This document shows, one piece after another, positions 18,091 through 25,971 of a DNA stretch of 64,000 bases. This DNA is from Micromonospora coerulea (lineage in GTDB: Bacteria; Actinomycetota; Actinomycetes; Mycobacteriales; Micromonosporaceae): the NCBI RefSeq assembly GCF_016598485.1, contig NZ_JAEMUW010000004.1, forward strand, positions 62,001 to 126,000, given 5' to 3'. Position 1 is the first letter of the stretch. Each line of letters opens with the position of its first letter. A model generated the notes under the pieces. That model saw only the letters and a list, made by a program, of their open reading frames with translations, was not told where the DNA came from and searched no databases. A program made the position numbers and the translations under genes.

Positions 18091-18161
18091 CCCGCCGGAG
18101 TGCGGGGGCGCCGGCGCCGGCCGGACGGGATTCGACCGTCAGGTGAACGACCGCCGACGGC

Positions 18162-18542
18162 TCACCGCTGTTCGAGCACCGACAGGACGTTGCCGGCCGG
18201 GTCGGTGAACCAGGCGATCGTCGGGCCGTGGCCGCGCATGATCCCCTTCTCGTCCTGGCGCATCCCCTCGTAGCGCGCCATGCGCACTCCCCGCGCGGTG
18301 AGCTCGTCGACCGCCCGGTCGACGTCCGCCACCGGGAAGTTGAGCACCGTGTAGCTGGCCGGCACGTGGTCGGCCTTCGGATAGACCAGCACCGGCCGGT
18401 CCCCGGCGAGGTGCAGCGTCAGCAACCCGCCCATCTCGTCGTCCCGCGACACCCGCAGGCCGAGCGTGTCGGCGTAGAACCGTTCGGCGCGGTCGGTGTC
18501 GTCCACCGAGAACCCGCTGAACGCCTTCGTGTCCCTGAACAT
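18162..18542 (-). CDS. VOC/glyoxalase-like protein
   Basis: A 126-residue single-module VOC protein: [27 protein letters not shown] at the start, then [36 protein letters not shown] and a final [18 protein letters not shown] proteins are metal-dependent lyases, dioxygenases or binding/resistance proteins; the exact activity is unknown. AAGGAG precedes the ATG. It lies 70 nt downstream of a SigG/SigX5-type sigma factor on the same strand, a common pairing, so it may be in that regulon. Confidence 0.87.
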   Translation of the reverse strand: MFRDTKAFSGFSVDDTDRAERFYADTLGLRVSRDDEMGGLLTLHLAGDRPVLVYPKADHVPASYTVLNFPVADVDRAVDELTARGVRMARYEGMRQDEKGIMRGHGPTIAWFTDPAGNVLSVLEQR

Positions 18543-18612
18543 CGCACTCCTTCTCGTTGCTTACGGGGGGGTTGACGACCGGGCTGCCCCGGACTCATCG
18601 CGGGGGTGGAAA

Positions 18613-19572
18613 TCAGGGATCGAGGCGGCTCGGCAGCCCGAACACCGGGAAGAGCCGCGGCTCGAGGAAGTGGAGCAGCCCCGTGATCCGGCCGCCGGAG
18701 CACGTGACCAGCTGGATCGAGAACGGCCGGTGTCCGCCGGCCGGATCCGGCCGGTACTGGGCCAGCGCCGGGCCGCCGTTCGCGGTGGTCTCGACCAACC
18801 GCGAACCTCGGCAGCCGGCCCCCGGCCCGCGCAGCCACCGGCCGATGTCGGCGGCGCCGCGCAGCCACATCGGGTACGGCGGCATGGCGTGGACCGCGTC
18901 GTCGCGCAGCAGGCCCACCAGGGCGTCGATGTCGTAGCGCTCGAAGACCCGCACGTAGCGGTCGAGCAGCTCCCGGTGCTCCCGGTCCAGCGCCGGGGCC
19001 GGCGCGGTGGTGTCCCGCTCCGCCATCGTGGCCCGGGCCCGTTGCAGCGCACTGTTGACGGCGGGCAGGGTGGTGTCGAGCAGGGCAGCGACCTCGTCGG
19101 CGTGCCAACGCAGCACGTCCCGCAGGATCAGCACCGCCCGCTGTCGGGGCGGCAGGTGCTGCAGCGCCGCGACGAAGGCCAGCCGGACCGACTCGCGCGC
19201 CACGGCCTGCTCGGCCGGGTCGCCACCGGTCGGCAGCACCGCCGCGTCCGGGACCGGCTCCAGCCAGCTTCCGCCCTGGGTGCCGAGGGCGGTGGCCGTC
19301 GGGGCGGTCGGGGCCCCGAGATCCATCGGCAGGGCCCGCCGGTCCCGCCCCCGGAGCTGGTCCAGGCAGACGTTGGTGGTGATCCGGTAGAGCCAGGTGC
19401 GCAGGCTGGACCGGCCGTCGAAGCGGTCCCGGCCGCGCCAGGCCCGCAGCAGGGTCTCCTGCACCGCGTCCTCGGCGTCGAAGACCGAGCCGAGCATCCG
19501 GTACGCGTAGCCGGTCAGCTCGACCCGGAACTCCTCCAGTTCCGTGGTCGCCCGCGCCGTCGCCGTGGTCAT
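18613..19572 (-). CDS. ECF sigma factor, SigG/SigX5 type with SnoaL-like tail
   Basis: A 319-residue extracytoplasmic-function sigma factor. Region 2 is AYRMLGSVFDAEDAVQETLLRAWRG with SLRTWLYRITTNVCLDQLRGRDRR. Region 4 is LPPRQRAVLILRDVLRWHADEVAALLDTTLPAVNSALQRAR. The C-terminal 120 residues form a SnoaL/NTF2-like domain (RYVRVFERYDIDALVGLLRDDAVHAMPPYPMWL). This matches the TIGR02960 SigX5 group, which includes mycobacterial SigG. Such factors lack a classic anti-sigma gene, and the tail is thought to control activity. The neighbouring VOC gene is a likely target. Confidence 0.92.
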   Translation of the reverse strand: MTTATARATTELEEFRVELTGYAYRMLGSVFDAEDAVQETLLRAWRGRDRFDGRSSLRTWLYRITTNVCLDQLRGRDRRALPMDLGAPTAPTATALGTQGGSWLEPVPDAAVLPTGGDPAEQAVARESVRLAFVAALQHLPPRQRAVLILRDVLRWHADEVAALLDTTLPAVNSALQRARATMAERDTTAPAPALDREHRELLDRYVRVFERYDIDALVGLLRDDAVHAMPPYPMWLRGAADIGRWLRGPGAGCRGSRLVETTANGGPALAQYRPDPAGGHRPFSIQLVTCSGGRITGLLHFLEPRLFPVFGLPSRLDP

Positions 19573-19584
19573 GGAGCCACGGTA
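19573..19584 (-). promoter_or_regulatory. -10 element for leaderless sigma-factor transcript
   Basis: On the minus strand TACCGT (19584-19579) is followed by 6 nt and the ATG at 19572, the leaderless spacing. No ribosome binding site is present. Confidence 0.5.
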
Positions 19585-19620
19585 GGCCGACCCTCCGACA
19601 CCCGCACGGGCGACGCGCGA

Positions 19621-20202
19621 TCAGTCCTGCGGCTCCGGCTCGGTCGGGACCGCGACGTGCAGGCGGAGCTGCGGGACGAGCATGTCGTCCACGTCCAGCG
19701 CCCGGGCCGCGCCGTCCGGCTCCCAGCCGGTGCTGGTGAGGAACTTCCGGGTCGCCTCGTCCCCGTCGAACGCCCAGGCCACCGCGTGGGTGAAGCCGTC
19801 GGCCCGCCACAGGTCCACGGCGGCGGCGAGCAGCCGGCTGCCGTGCCCGCGCCGGCCCCAGCGCGGCTCGACCAACAGGTCGGTCACCGCCACCACGCCG
19901 TCGGCGAGCGCCTCGGCGGGCTCGCCCGGGGCGAGCGCCTCCGCGTCGGCCGGACCGGACGCGGCGAACCCCACCAGATACGATTGCTCGGCCTGTTCGA
20001 CGGCGACCAGCACGCGGTGCGCGCCGGAGGGCGGCTCCTGCACCGCCGCGCTCCACCGCCGGGCGAGGTACGCCTCGTCCAGGTTGTCCAGGACGTGCCG
20101 GGGCAGGATCCGGCGGTACGCGACCCGCCAGGTCGCGAGCTGGATGCGTGCGATCTCGCCGGCGTCCTCGGGACGCGCCGGGCGGACGTACCCGAGAGCC
20201 AT
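19621..20202 (-). CDS. GNAT family N-acetyltransferase
   Basis: A 193-residue GNAT protein beginning MALGYVRPARPEDAGEIARI. The acetyl-CoA site is VTDLLVEPRWGRRGHGSRLLAAAVDLW, and the C-terminal part is AFDGDEATRKFLTSTGWEPDGAARALDVDDM. The phrase ATWRVAYRRILPRHVLDNLD near the start is shared with many actinobacterial GNATs. The substrate is unknown. It is divergent from the GT87 gene. TAGGCT at 20216-20211 stands 8 nt before the ATG, suggesting a leaderless message. Confidence 0.87.
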   Translation of the reverse strand: MALGYVRPARPEDAGEIARIQLATWRVAYRRILPRHVLDNLDEAYLARRWSAAVQEPPSGAHRVLVAVEQAEQSYLVGFAASGPADAEALAPGEPAEALADGVVAVTDLLVEPRWGRRGHGSRLLAAAVDLWRADGFTHAVAWAFDGDEATRKFLTSTGWEPDGAARALDVDDMLVPQLRLHVAVPTEPEPQD

Positions 20203-20216
20203 GGCACGTGAGCCTA
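20203..20216 (-). promoter_or_regulatory. -10 element for leaderless GNAT transcript
   Basis: On the minus strand TAGGCT (20216-20211) is followed by 8 nt and the ATG at 20202. The position between divergent genes supports a promoter. Confidence 0.4.
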
Positions 20217-20237
20217 CGCAGGGCAGGAGAGGTGACG

Positions 20238-21575
20238 GTGGCGCAGGGTGCCAGGCGGACGTACGGGCAGGTCGCCGGCGTGGTGGTGCTCGCCGCCGCG
20301 GTGGCCGCCTTCCTCTCGGTCGCGGCCGTGCGGCACGGCTTCTTCGACCTGAAGGTCTACTACGGCGCGCTCACCTTCTGGGTGCACGACGGCGGGGAGA
20401 TCTACGACTTCCTCAAGGCCGGCACCCAGTACGGCTTCACCTATCCGCCGTTCGCTGCGCTGGTCATGCTGCCGATGGCGTACCTGCCCTGGCCGGCGGC
20501 GATCACGGTGAGCGTGCTCGCGAGCGTGACGACCAGCGCCGTGCTGATCTGGTGGCTGCTCGACCCGATCGCCCGCCGTGCCGGGTGGACCCGCTGGTTC
20601 GCCCTCGCGGTCGCGCTCTGCCTGGCCGCCGCCTTCGAGCCGATGCGCGAGACGGTCAACTTCGGCCAGGTCAACACGCTGCTGCTGTTCCTGGTGGCGG
20701 TGGACCTGCTGCGCCTGCTGCCGGCCGGCAACCGGTGGGCCGGGGTGGGAATCGGCGTGGCCACCGCGATCAAGCTGACGCCCGGCGTCTTCATCGTCTA
20801 CCTGCTGGTCACCCGCCGCTGGCGGGCCGCGTTCACCGCGATGGGCGCCTCGGTCGCAGCGACGCTCGTCGCTGCCGCGCTCTTCCCCGACGCCTCCCGC
20901 GAGTTCTGGACCGAGGCGCTGTGGAACACCGGTCGGGTCGGGGAGCTGGCGTTCGTGTCCAACCAGTCGCTGCGCGGGGTGGTGGCCCGGCTGGATCCGG
21001 AACAGCCCAGCACGCTGGCCTGGCTGGCGCTGGTGCTGGCCACCCTGGCCGTCTGGGCGTGGCGCTCCCGGGCCGCGGTCGCCGCCGGTGACGAGGCCAC
21101 CGGCCTGGCGCTGACCGGGGCGATGATGTGCCTGGTCAGCCCGGTGACCTGGGTGCACCACCTGGTCTGGCTGATCCCCGGCCTGATCCTGCTGGTGGAC
21201 AACGCCATGGCCGCGCCCGCGCGGGCCCGCCGGCGCCGCCTGCTGCTGGCGGCCGCGATCATCGGGTACGGCTTCCTGATCAGCCGGATCGTCTGGGCCT
21301 GGGAGAAGGACTTCACCGGCGTGGACGGCTTCCTGGGCAGCAACACCTACGTCTGGATCAGCCTGGCGCTGCTGCTCGGCCTGCCGATCCGCAGCTGGGG
21401 GGCACCGGCGCCGGCCGGGCCGGCGCGGGGGCCGGGGCCGGCGGGGTCGGTCGGGGAACCGGGGCCGGCCGGGTCAGCCGTCGAGCCGGGCGGTGTAGCG
21501 CAGCTCGACCAGCGCGACGGGGTCGCGCCCGCCGGAGAGCGGAATCCGGTAGGTGGACTCCGCGCCGTCGACTGA
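20238..21575 (+). CDS. GT87 family alpha-mannosyltransferase-like membrane protein
   Basis: A 445-residue polytopic membrane protein of the GT87/DUF2029 family, which uses polyprenyl-phosphate-mannose to build mannosides or lipoglycans outside the membrane (PimE is an example). Seen: a first membrane helix, then FFDLKVYYGALTFW with the conserved early Asp, FTYPPFAALVMLP, NFGQVNTLLLFL, GIGVATAIKLTPGVFIVYLL and SPVTWVHHLVWLIP. AGGAG at 20225-20229 suits GTG 20238; GTG 20232 is also possible. The C-terminal 55 residues are Pro/Gly/Ala-rich and overlap the convergent GNAT gene by 102 nt. Confidence 0.88.
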   Translation: MAQGARRTYGQVAGVVVLAAAVAAFLSVAAVRHGFFDLKVYYGALTFWVHDGGEIYDFLKAGTQYGFTYPPFAALVMLPMAYLPWPAAITVSVLASVTTSAVLIWWLLDPIARRAGWTRWFALAVALCLAAAFEPMRETVNFGQVNTLLLFLVAVDLLRLLPAGNRWAGVGIGVATAIKLTPGVFIVYLLVTRRWRAAFTAMGASVAATLVAAALFPDASREFWTEALWNTGRVGELAFVSNQSLRGVVARLDPEQPSTLAWLALVLATLAVWAWRSRAAVAAGDEATGLALTGAMMCLVSPVTWVHHLVWLIPGLILLVDNAMAAPARARRRRLLLAAAIIGYGFLISRIVWAWEKDFTGVDGFLGSNTYVWISLALLLGLPIRSWGAPAPAGPARGPGPAGSVGEPGPAGSAVEPGGVAQLDQRDGVAPAGERNPVGGLRAVD

Positions 21576-22025
21576 CAGCCCGGCCCGTTCACAGAAGAGC
21601 CGGGCCCGGACGTTGTCGGCCAGCACCCAGAGCCGGTACTCGGTCCAGCCCCGCTCGGCCAGCCCGGCGCGGGCCGCGGCCAGCAGCGCCCGGCCGGTCC
21701 CGCCGCCCCAGCGCGCCGGCTCCACGTACATGGTGACGATCTCGCCGTACGCCGGGTCGAGGTCCGCCCGGTCCTGGTTGTTCCGGTACGGCCCGAAGGT
21801 GGCGAAGCCGGTCACCGCCCCGTCGAACTCGGTGACCAGGGTGGTGAACGGGTGCTCCGGGTCGGCGGTGCCGAGGTCCCGGCGGCGCTGCGCCCAGGCG
21901 GCCGGGTTGAGCCGGCGCAGCACCTCGTCCGGCATGATCCCGGCGTAGCCGGCCTGCCAGCTCCGCACGTGCACCCCGGCGATCGCCTCGGCGTCGTCCG
22001 GCGTCTCCCGGCGGATGGTGAGCAT
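21474..22025 (-). CDS. GNAT family N-acetyltransferase
   Basis: A 183-residue GNAT protein: [36 protein letters not shown] at the start, the acetyl-CoA loop [26 protein letters not shown], and [25 protein letters not shown] at the end. This form is common in actinobacteria and the substrate is unknown. The last 102 nt overlap the 3' end of the convergent GT87 gene. Confidence 0.9.
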   Translation of the reverse strand: MLTIRRETPDDAEAIAGVHVRSWQAGYAGIMPDEVLRRLNPAAWAQRRRDLGTADPEHPFTTLVTEFDGAVTGFATFGPYRNNQDRADLDPAYGEIVTMYVEPARWGGGTGRALLAAARAGLAERGWTEYRLWVLADNVRARLFCERAGLSVDGAESTYRIPLSGGRDPVALVELRYTARLDG

Positions 22026-22089
22026 CCGTCCGTTCTATGCCGTCCCGGGCGATCGGTCCAGTGTCCGCTCCGGTGTCGTACCGGTGGAT

Positions 22090-22103
22090 TAGGGTGCCCG
22101 ACG
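22090..22103 (+). promoter_or_regulatory. -10 element for leaderless alkX-like transcript
   Basis: TAGGGT at 22090-22095 precedes ATG 22104 by 8 nt, with no ribosome binding site. This supports the ATG as the start and a leaderless message. Confidence 0.5.
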
Positions 22104-23333
22104 ATGGCTGTCCCGGAATCGCTCTCGCTCGCCCAGGCCCGGCGGGTCACGCTCGCGGCCCAGGGCTTCGCCGACCCCGCGCCGGCCGGCGCGCCCACCC
22201 GCCGGCACCTGCGGCGGGTGCTCGACCGGGTCGGGCTGATCCAGATGGATTCGGTCAACGTGCTCCAGCGCGCGCACTACCTGCCGCTCTACAGCCGGCT
22301 CGGGCCCTATCCGACCGCGCTGCTGGACGCCGCCGCCTACCGGCGCCCCCGCGAGCTGTTCGAGTATTGGGGGCACGAGGCGTCGCTGGTGCCGGTGGAG
22401 CTGCACCCGGCGCTGCGCTGGCGGATGGCCAAGGCGCAGGAGGACGCCTGGGGCGGCATGCGCCGGATCGCCCGGGAGCAGCCCGAACTGGTGGCCTGGG
22501 TGCGCGACGAGGTGGCCGCTCGGGGGCCGCTGACCGCCGCCGAGATCGAGCATGACGCCCCGCGGGAGACCGGCCACTGGGGCTGGAACTGGTCGGCGGT
22601 CAAGCGGGCGCTGGAATACCTTTTCTGGGCCGGCGAGGTCACCGCCGCCGAGCGCACCACCTCCTTCGCCCGCCGCTACGACCTGCCCGAGCGGGTGCTG
22701 CCGGCCGCCGTGCTGGACGCCCCGACGCCGAGCGACGCCGACGCGTGGCGCGCCCTGGTGTCCATCGCCGCCCGGTCGCTCGGCGTGGCCGCCGAGCCGG
22801 AGCTGCGCGACTACTTCCGGCTGCCGCTGGCCGGCGCCCGGCGAGCGGTCGCCGAGCTGGTCGAGGCGGGGGAGCTCACGCCGGTCACGGTGCAGGGCTG
22901 GCGGCAGCCGGCGTACCTGCACGCGCAGGCCCGGCTGCCCCGATGGGTGCGCGGCAACACCCTGGTGAGCCCGTTCGACCCGCTGGTCTGGGAGCGGGCG
23001 CGCACCGAGCGGCTCTTCGGCTTCAGCTACCGGATCGAGATCTACGTGCCGGCGCCGCAGCGGGTGCACGGCTACTACGTGCTGCCCTTCCGGCAGGGGG
23101 AGCGGTTCACCGCGCGGGTCGATCTGAAGGCCGACCGGCGGGCGGGGGTGCTGCTCGTGCCGGCTGCCTGGGTCGAGCCCGGCGTCGACCCGGGGGAGAC
23201 CGCGGTGGCCCTGGCCGCCGAGCTCTACCGGCTGGCCGGCTGGCTCGGCCTCGAGGCGGTGGCCCCGCCGCAGGCGGGGGACCTCGCGGTCCCGTTGGCC
23301 GCCGCGCTGGCGGGCGTCGCCGGTGTACGGTGA
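22104..23333 (+). CDS. Winged-helix DNA glycosylase, YcaQ/AlkX type
   Basis: A 409-residue HTH_42 family protein. These enzymes unhook interstrand crosslinks or excise alkylated bases. The motif [23 protein letters not shown] carries Q47-M48-D49, the Q-x-D signature of the YcaQ/AlkX branch, while AlkZ has Q-x-Q. Other family features are [36 protein letters not shown] and [27 protein letters not shown]. Residues upstream of ATG 22104 are in an antisense shadow and are excluded. The 3' end contains the promoter of the next gene. Confidence 0.9.
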   Translation: MAVPESLSLAQARRVTLAAQGFADPAPAGAPTRRHLRRVLDRVGLIQMDSVNVLQRAHYLPLYSRLGPYPTALLDAAAYRRPRELFEYWGHEASLVPVELHPALRWRMAKAQEDAWGGMRRIAREQPELVAWVRDEVAARGPLTAAEIEHDAPRETGHWGWNWSAVKRALEYLFWAGEVTAAERTTSFARRYDLPERVLPAAVLDAPTPSDADAWRALVSIAARSLGVAAEPELRDYFRLPLAGARRAVAELVEAGELTPVTVQGWRQPAYLHAQARLPRWVRGNTLVSPFDPLVWERARTERLFGFSYRIEIYVPAPQRVHGYYVLPFRQGERFTARVDLKADRRAGVLLVPAAWVEPGVDPGETAVALAAELYRLAGWLGLEAVAPPQAGDLAVPLAAALAGVAGVR

Positions 23334-23337
23334 GCGC
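23326..23337 (+). promoter_or_regulatory. -10 element inside the glycosylase 3' end
   Basis: TACGGT at 23326-23331 is 6 nt before GTG 23338. It lies across the stop of the upstream gene and would give a leaderless DUF2752 message. Confidence 0.45.
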
Positions 23338-24000
23338 GTGACGAGCGTCGACCGGCCGGCCATCCAGCCGGGCCAGCAGGTCCCCGACGGTGTCGCCCCG
23401 ACCGCCCCGGCGGTCCCCGGCGCCGGGCACGCGGAGCCCGGCCCGGCCGCCTGGCCCACCGGCGACGTCCCGGCCGCCGGGCCGACGGCCCCCGGGCCCA
23501 CCGGCGACGTTCCGGCCGGCGGCTGGTCGCCGGCGGCCTACCAGCCCGTCGAGCCGGACCGGTTCACCCGACTGGTGGTCCGCCTGCACGAGCGCGCCCC
23601 GCGCTGGGCGGTGCCCCTGGCCGCGCTCGGCTGCGTCGGCATGGGCATGGCGTACGCGCTGGTCAGCGACCCCACCCGCAGCGACCCGGACGCCCGGCCG
23701 ACCTGCCTGCTCAAGCTCACCACCGGCCTGGACTGCCCGGGCTGCGGCGGCACCCGTGCCCTCTGGTACGTGCTGCACGCCGACCTGCCGGCCGCCGCCC
23801 GGCACCACTTCCTCTTCGTCTTCTCGCTGCCCTTCCTCGCCTACCTCTTCGTCGCGTGGGCGGGGAACCAGGCGTTCGGCTGGCGCCTGCCGGAGCTGCG
23901 GGTCAGCTCCAAGGTGATCGGTGGCTTCCTGGCCGCCTGGCTCGCCTTCTCGGTGGTGCGCAACCTGCCCTGGGCCCCGTTCACCTCCCTCTACGTCTGA
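23338..24000 (+). CDS. DUF2752 membrane protein
   Basis: A 220-residue protein with an N-terminal Pro/Ala/Gly-rich disordered region of about 75 residues, then membrane helices. The DUF2752 signature is LTTGLDCPGCGGTRALWYVLHADLPAAARHHFLFV, a membrane-embedded CPxCGxTRA motif. The family is widespread in actinobacteria and its role is unknown. The CxxC pair could bind metal or be redox active. The start was set by the leaderless promoter at 23326; a GTG at 23323 is less likely. Confidence 0.85.
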   Translation: MTSVDRPAIQPGQQVPDGVAPTAPAVPGAGHAEPGPAAWPTGDVPAAGPTAPGPTGDVPAGGWSPAAYQPVEPDRFTRLVVRLHERAPRWAVPLAALGCVGMGMAYALVSDPTRSDPDARPTCLLKLTTGLDCPGCGGTRALWYVLHADLPAAARHHFLFVFSLPFLAYLFVAWAGNQAFGWRLPELRVSSKVIGGFLAAWLAFSVVRNLPWAPFTSLYV

Positions 24001-24072
24001 TCCACCCGCCCGGCTCGCGGCATCGGTGTCGCGGGCCCGCTCGGGGTCGCTGCCCGCTGCCGGCGCGCCGAG

Positions 24073-24117
24073 ATCTTGGACACCTGGCGCTCGCCGTGAC
24101 CGCAAGGTGTCCAAGAT
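24073..24117. repeat. Inverted repeat between DUF2752 gene and thyX
   Basis: Two perfect 13-nt arms (ATCTTGGACACCT at 24073-24085 and its complement at 24105-24117) flank a 19-nt spacer. It could terminate the upstream transcript or be a dispersed palindrome; the arms are less GC-rich than the surroundings. Confidence 0.5.
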
Positions 24118-24179
24118 TCGCCGATGGTGGGCGCTTTCACGTCCGCGCGCCCAAGTTTCGCCACCCGGCGTGCGGCCAC

Positions 24180-24192
24180 TACAGTCCCAGGC
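24180..24192 (+). promoter_or_regulatory. -10 element for leaderless thyX transcript
   Basis: TACAGT at 24180-24185 is 7 nt before ATG 24193, and no ribosome binding site is present. Confidence 0.55.
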
Positions 24193-24939
24193 ATGCCGGA
24201 GATGGTGCAGCCCCAGGTCAAGCTGATCGCGTGGACCCAGTTCCAGGCCCCGGACGACGTGCCGTGGTCGACCGACGCGGAGGGCGGCCAGGCGCTCGCC
24301 GAGTTCGCCGGCCGGGCCTGCTACCAGAGCTGGAAGAAGCCGAACCCGGCCACCGCCACCAACGCCGGCTACCTGGCGCACATCCTCGACGTGGGGCACC
24401 TGAGCGTGCTGGAGCACGGCTCGGTGAGCTTCTACTTCAGCGGCGTGTCCCGCTCGTTCACCCACGAGCTGATCCGGCACCGGCACTTCTCGTACTCCCA
24501 GCTCTCCCAGCGGTACGTGCCCGAGCGCGACGCCGCCATGGTCGAGCCGGCGGTGATCGCCGACGATCCGGAGCTGCACAAGAAGTTCGTCGAGGCCGCC
24601 GAGGCGAGCGTCCGGGCGTACACCGAGCTGCTGGAGGGCCTGGAGCAGCGGTTCGCCGACGAGCCGAACCCGACGCTGCGGCGCAAGCAGGCCCGGCAGG
24701 CGGCCCGCGCGGTGCTGCCCAACGCCACTGAGACCCGGATCGTGGTCACCGGGAACTACCGGGCCTGGCGGCACTTCATCAAGATGCGCGCCACCGAGCA
24801 CGCCGACGTGGAGATCCGCGAGCTGGCCGTGGAGTGCCTGCGACAGCTCAAGGGCGTCGCGCCGAACGTCTTCGCCGACTTCGTGATCACCGCCCTGCCG
24901 GACGGCACCGAGGTGGCGGCCACCCCGCACGCCGAGTGA
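24193..24939 (+). CDS. thyX: Flavin-dependent thymidylate synthase ThyX
   Basis: A 248-residue ThyX that methylates dUMP to dTMP using methylenetetrahydrofolate, FAD and NADPH. The signature [13 protein letters not shown] at residues 95-107 fits RHRx2Sx4SxR. The surroundings [27 protein letters not shown] and [23 protein letters not shown] complete the active site. ATG 24193 is supported by the family N-terminus and a leaderless TACAGT box. The thyX-dapA order is conserved in many actinobacteria. Confidence 0.97.
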   Translation: MPEMVQPQVKLIAWTQFQAPDDVPWSTDAEGGQALAEFAGRACYQSWKKPNPATATNAGYLAHILDVGHLSVLEHGSVSFYFSGVSRSFTHELIRHRHFSYSQLSQRYVPERDAAMVEPAVIADDPELHKKFVEAAEASVRAYTELLEGLEQRFADEPNPTLRRKQARQAARAVLPNATETRIVVTGNYRAWRHFIKMRATEHADVEIRELAVECLRQLKGVAPNVFADFVITALPDGTEVAATPHAE

Positions 24940-24980
24940 CTCCTCGACCCTTCCCCGCCGGGGCCCCGGTGGTCGTCCGC

Positions 24981-24992
24981 TAGGTTGTGAAC
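24981..24992 (+). promoter_or_regulatory. -10 element for leaderless dapA transcript
   Basis: TAGGTT at 24981-24986 lies 6 nt before ATG 24993. The same TAGGTTGTG string precedes dapB, so the two lysine-pathway genes share an identical core element. Confidence 0.55.
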
Positions 24993-25919
24993 ATGACGCA
25001 CGACCACCCTGCCGCCCCCGACCGGGGCGCGTCGCGCCCGTTCGGGCGGCTGCTCACGGCCATGGTGACCCCGTTCACCCCGGACGAGTCACTCGACCTC
25101 GACGGCGCCGTACGCCTGGCGCAGCACCTCGTCGACGAGCAGGGCAACGACGCGCTGGTGCTCAACGGCACCACCGGCGAGTCGCCGACCACCACCGACG
25201 CGGAGAAGGAGGCCCTGATCCGGGCCGTCGCGGCGGCGGTCGGCGACCGGGCCAGGATCGTGGCCGGGGTCGGCACCAACGACACCCGGCACACCATCGA
25301 GCTCGCCATGTCGGCGGAGAAGGCCGGCGCGCACGGTCTGCTGGTGGTCACCCCGTACTACAACAAGCCGCCGCAGAGCGGGTTGCTGCGGCACTTCACC
25401 GCGGTCGCGGACGCCACCGGGCTGCCGATCATGCTCTACGACATCCCGGGCCGGTCGGGCGTGCCGATCGCCACCGAGACGCTGGTCAAGCTGGCCGAGC
25501 ACGGCCGGATCGTCGCGGTCAAGGACGCCAAGGGCGACCTCACCGCGACCTCCTGGGTGCTCGCCCGCAGCGACCTGGCCTACTACAGCGGGGAGGACGC
25601 GCTGACCCTGCCCGCGCTCGCTGTCGGCGGCGTCGGCCTGGTCGGCACCTCGACGCACTTCACCGGGGCGCTGGCCAAGCAGCTGATCGAGGCGTACGAC
25701 GCGGGGGACGTCGCCACCGCGCTGAGCCTGCACCGGCGACTGCTGCCCCTGTTCACCGGCATCTTCCGTACCCAGGGCACGATCCTGGTGAAGGCGGGTC
25801 TGGCGGCCAAGGGCCTGCCCGCCGGCCCGGTACGGCCGCCGCTGGTGGACGCCACCGCCGACGAACTGGCCCAGCTGCGGGCGGACTGCGCCGCGGCTGG
25901 CCTGGAACTGCCCGAATGA
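24993..25919 (+). CDS. dapA: 4-hydroxy-tetrahydrodipicolinate synthase
   Basis: A 308-residue class I aldolase that condenses pyruvate with aspartate semialdehyde in the lysine/diaminopimelate pathway. The Schiff-base lysine is K177 in IVAVKDAKGDL, with Y149 in MLYDIPGRSGVP and the NGTTGESPT motif near residues 59-65. VVTPYYNKPPQSGL is also typical. ATG 24993 fits the leaderless TAGGTT box; GTG 24987 is an alternative. RNase J follows after 52 nt, a conserved neighbour. Confidence 0.96.
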   Translation: MTHDHPAAPDRGASRPFGRLLTAMVTPFTPDESLDLDGAVRLAQHLVDEQGNDALVLNGTTGESPTTTDAEKEALIRAVAAAVGDRARIVAGVGTNDTRHTIELAMSAEKAGAHGLLVVTPYYNKPPQSGLLRHFTAVADATGLPIMLYDIPGRSGVPIATETLVKLAEHGRIVAVKDAKGDLTATSWVLARSDLAYYSGEDALTLPALAVGGVGLVGTSTHFTGALAKQLIEAYDAGDVATALSLHRRLLPLFTGIFRTQGTILVKAGLAAKGLPAGPVRPPLVDATADELAQLRADCAAAGLELPE

Positions 25920-25971
25920 TCGAACGACACGATGGACGCCGATTGATGGCGTCGCAGAATGAGGTGGACGC

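Noticed and set aside
17003..18146. Continuation of the AraC frame to 18146 as a 500-residue protein
   Set aside because: After the poly-C run it becomes Arg/Pro-rich text and runs over the DinB domain and the next acetyltransferase gene.
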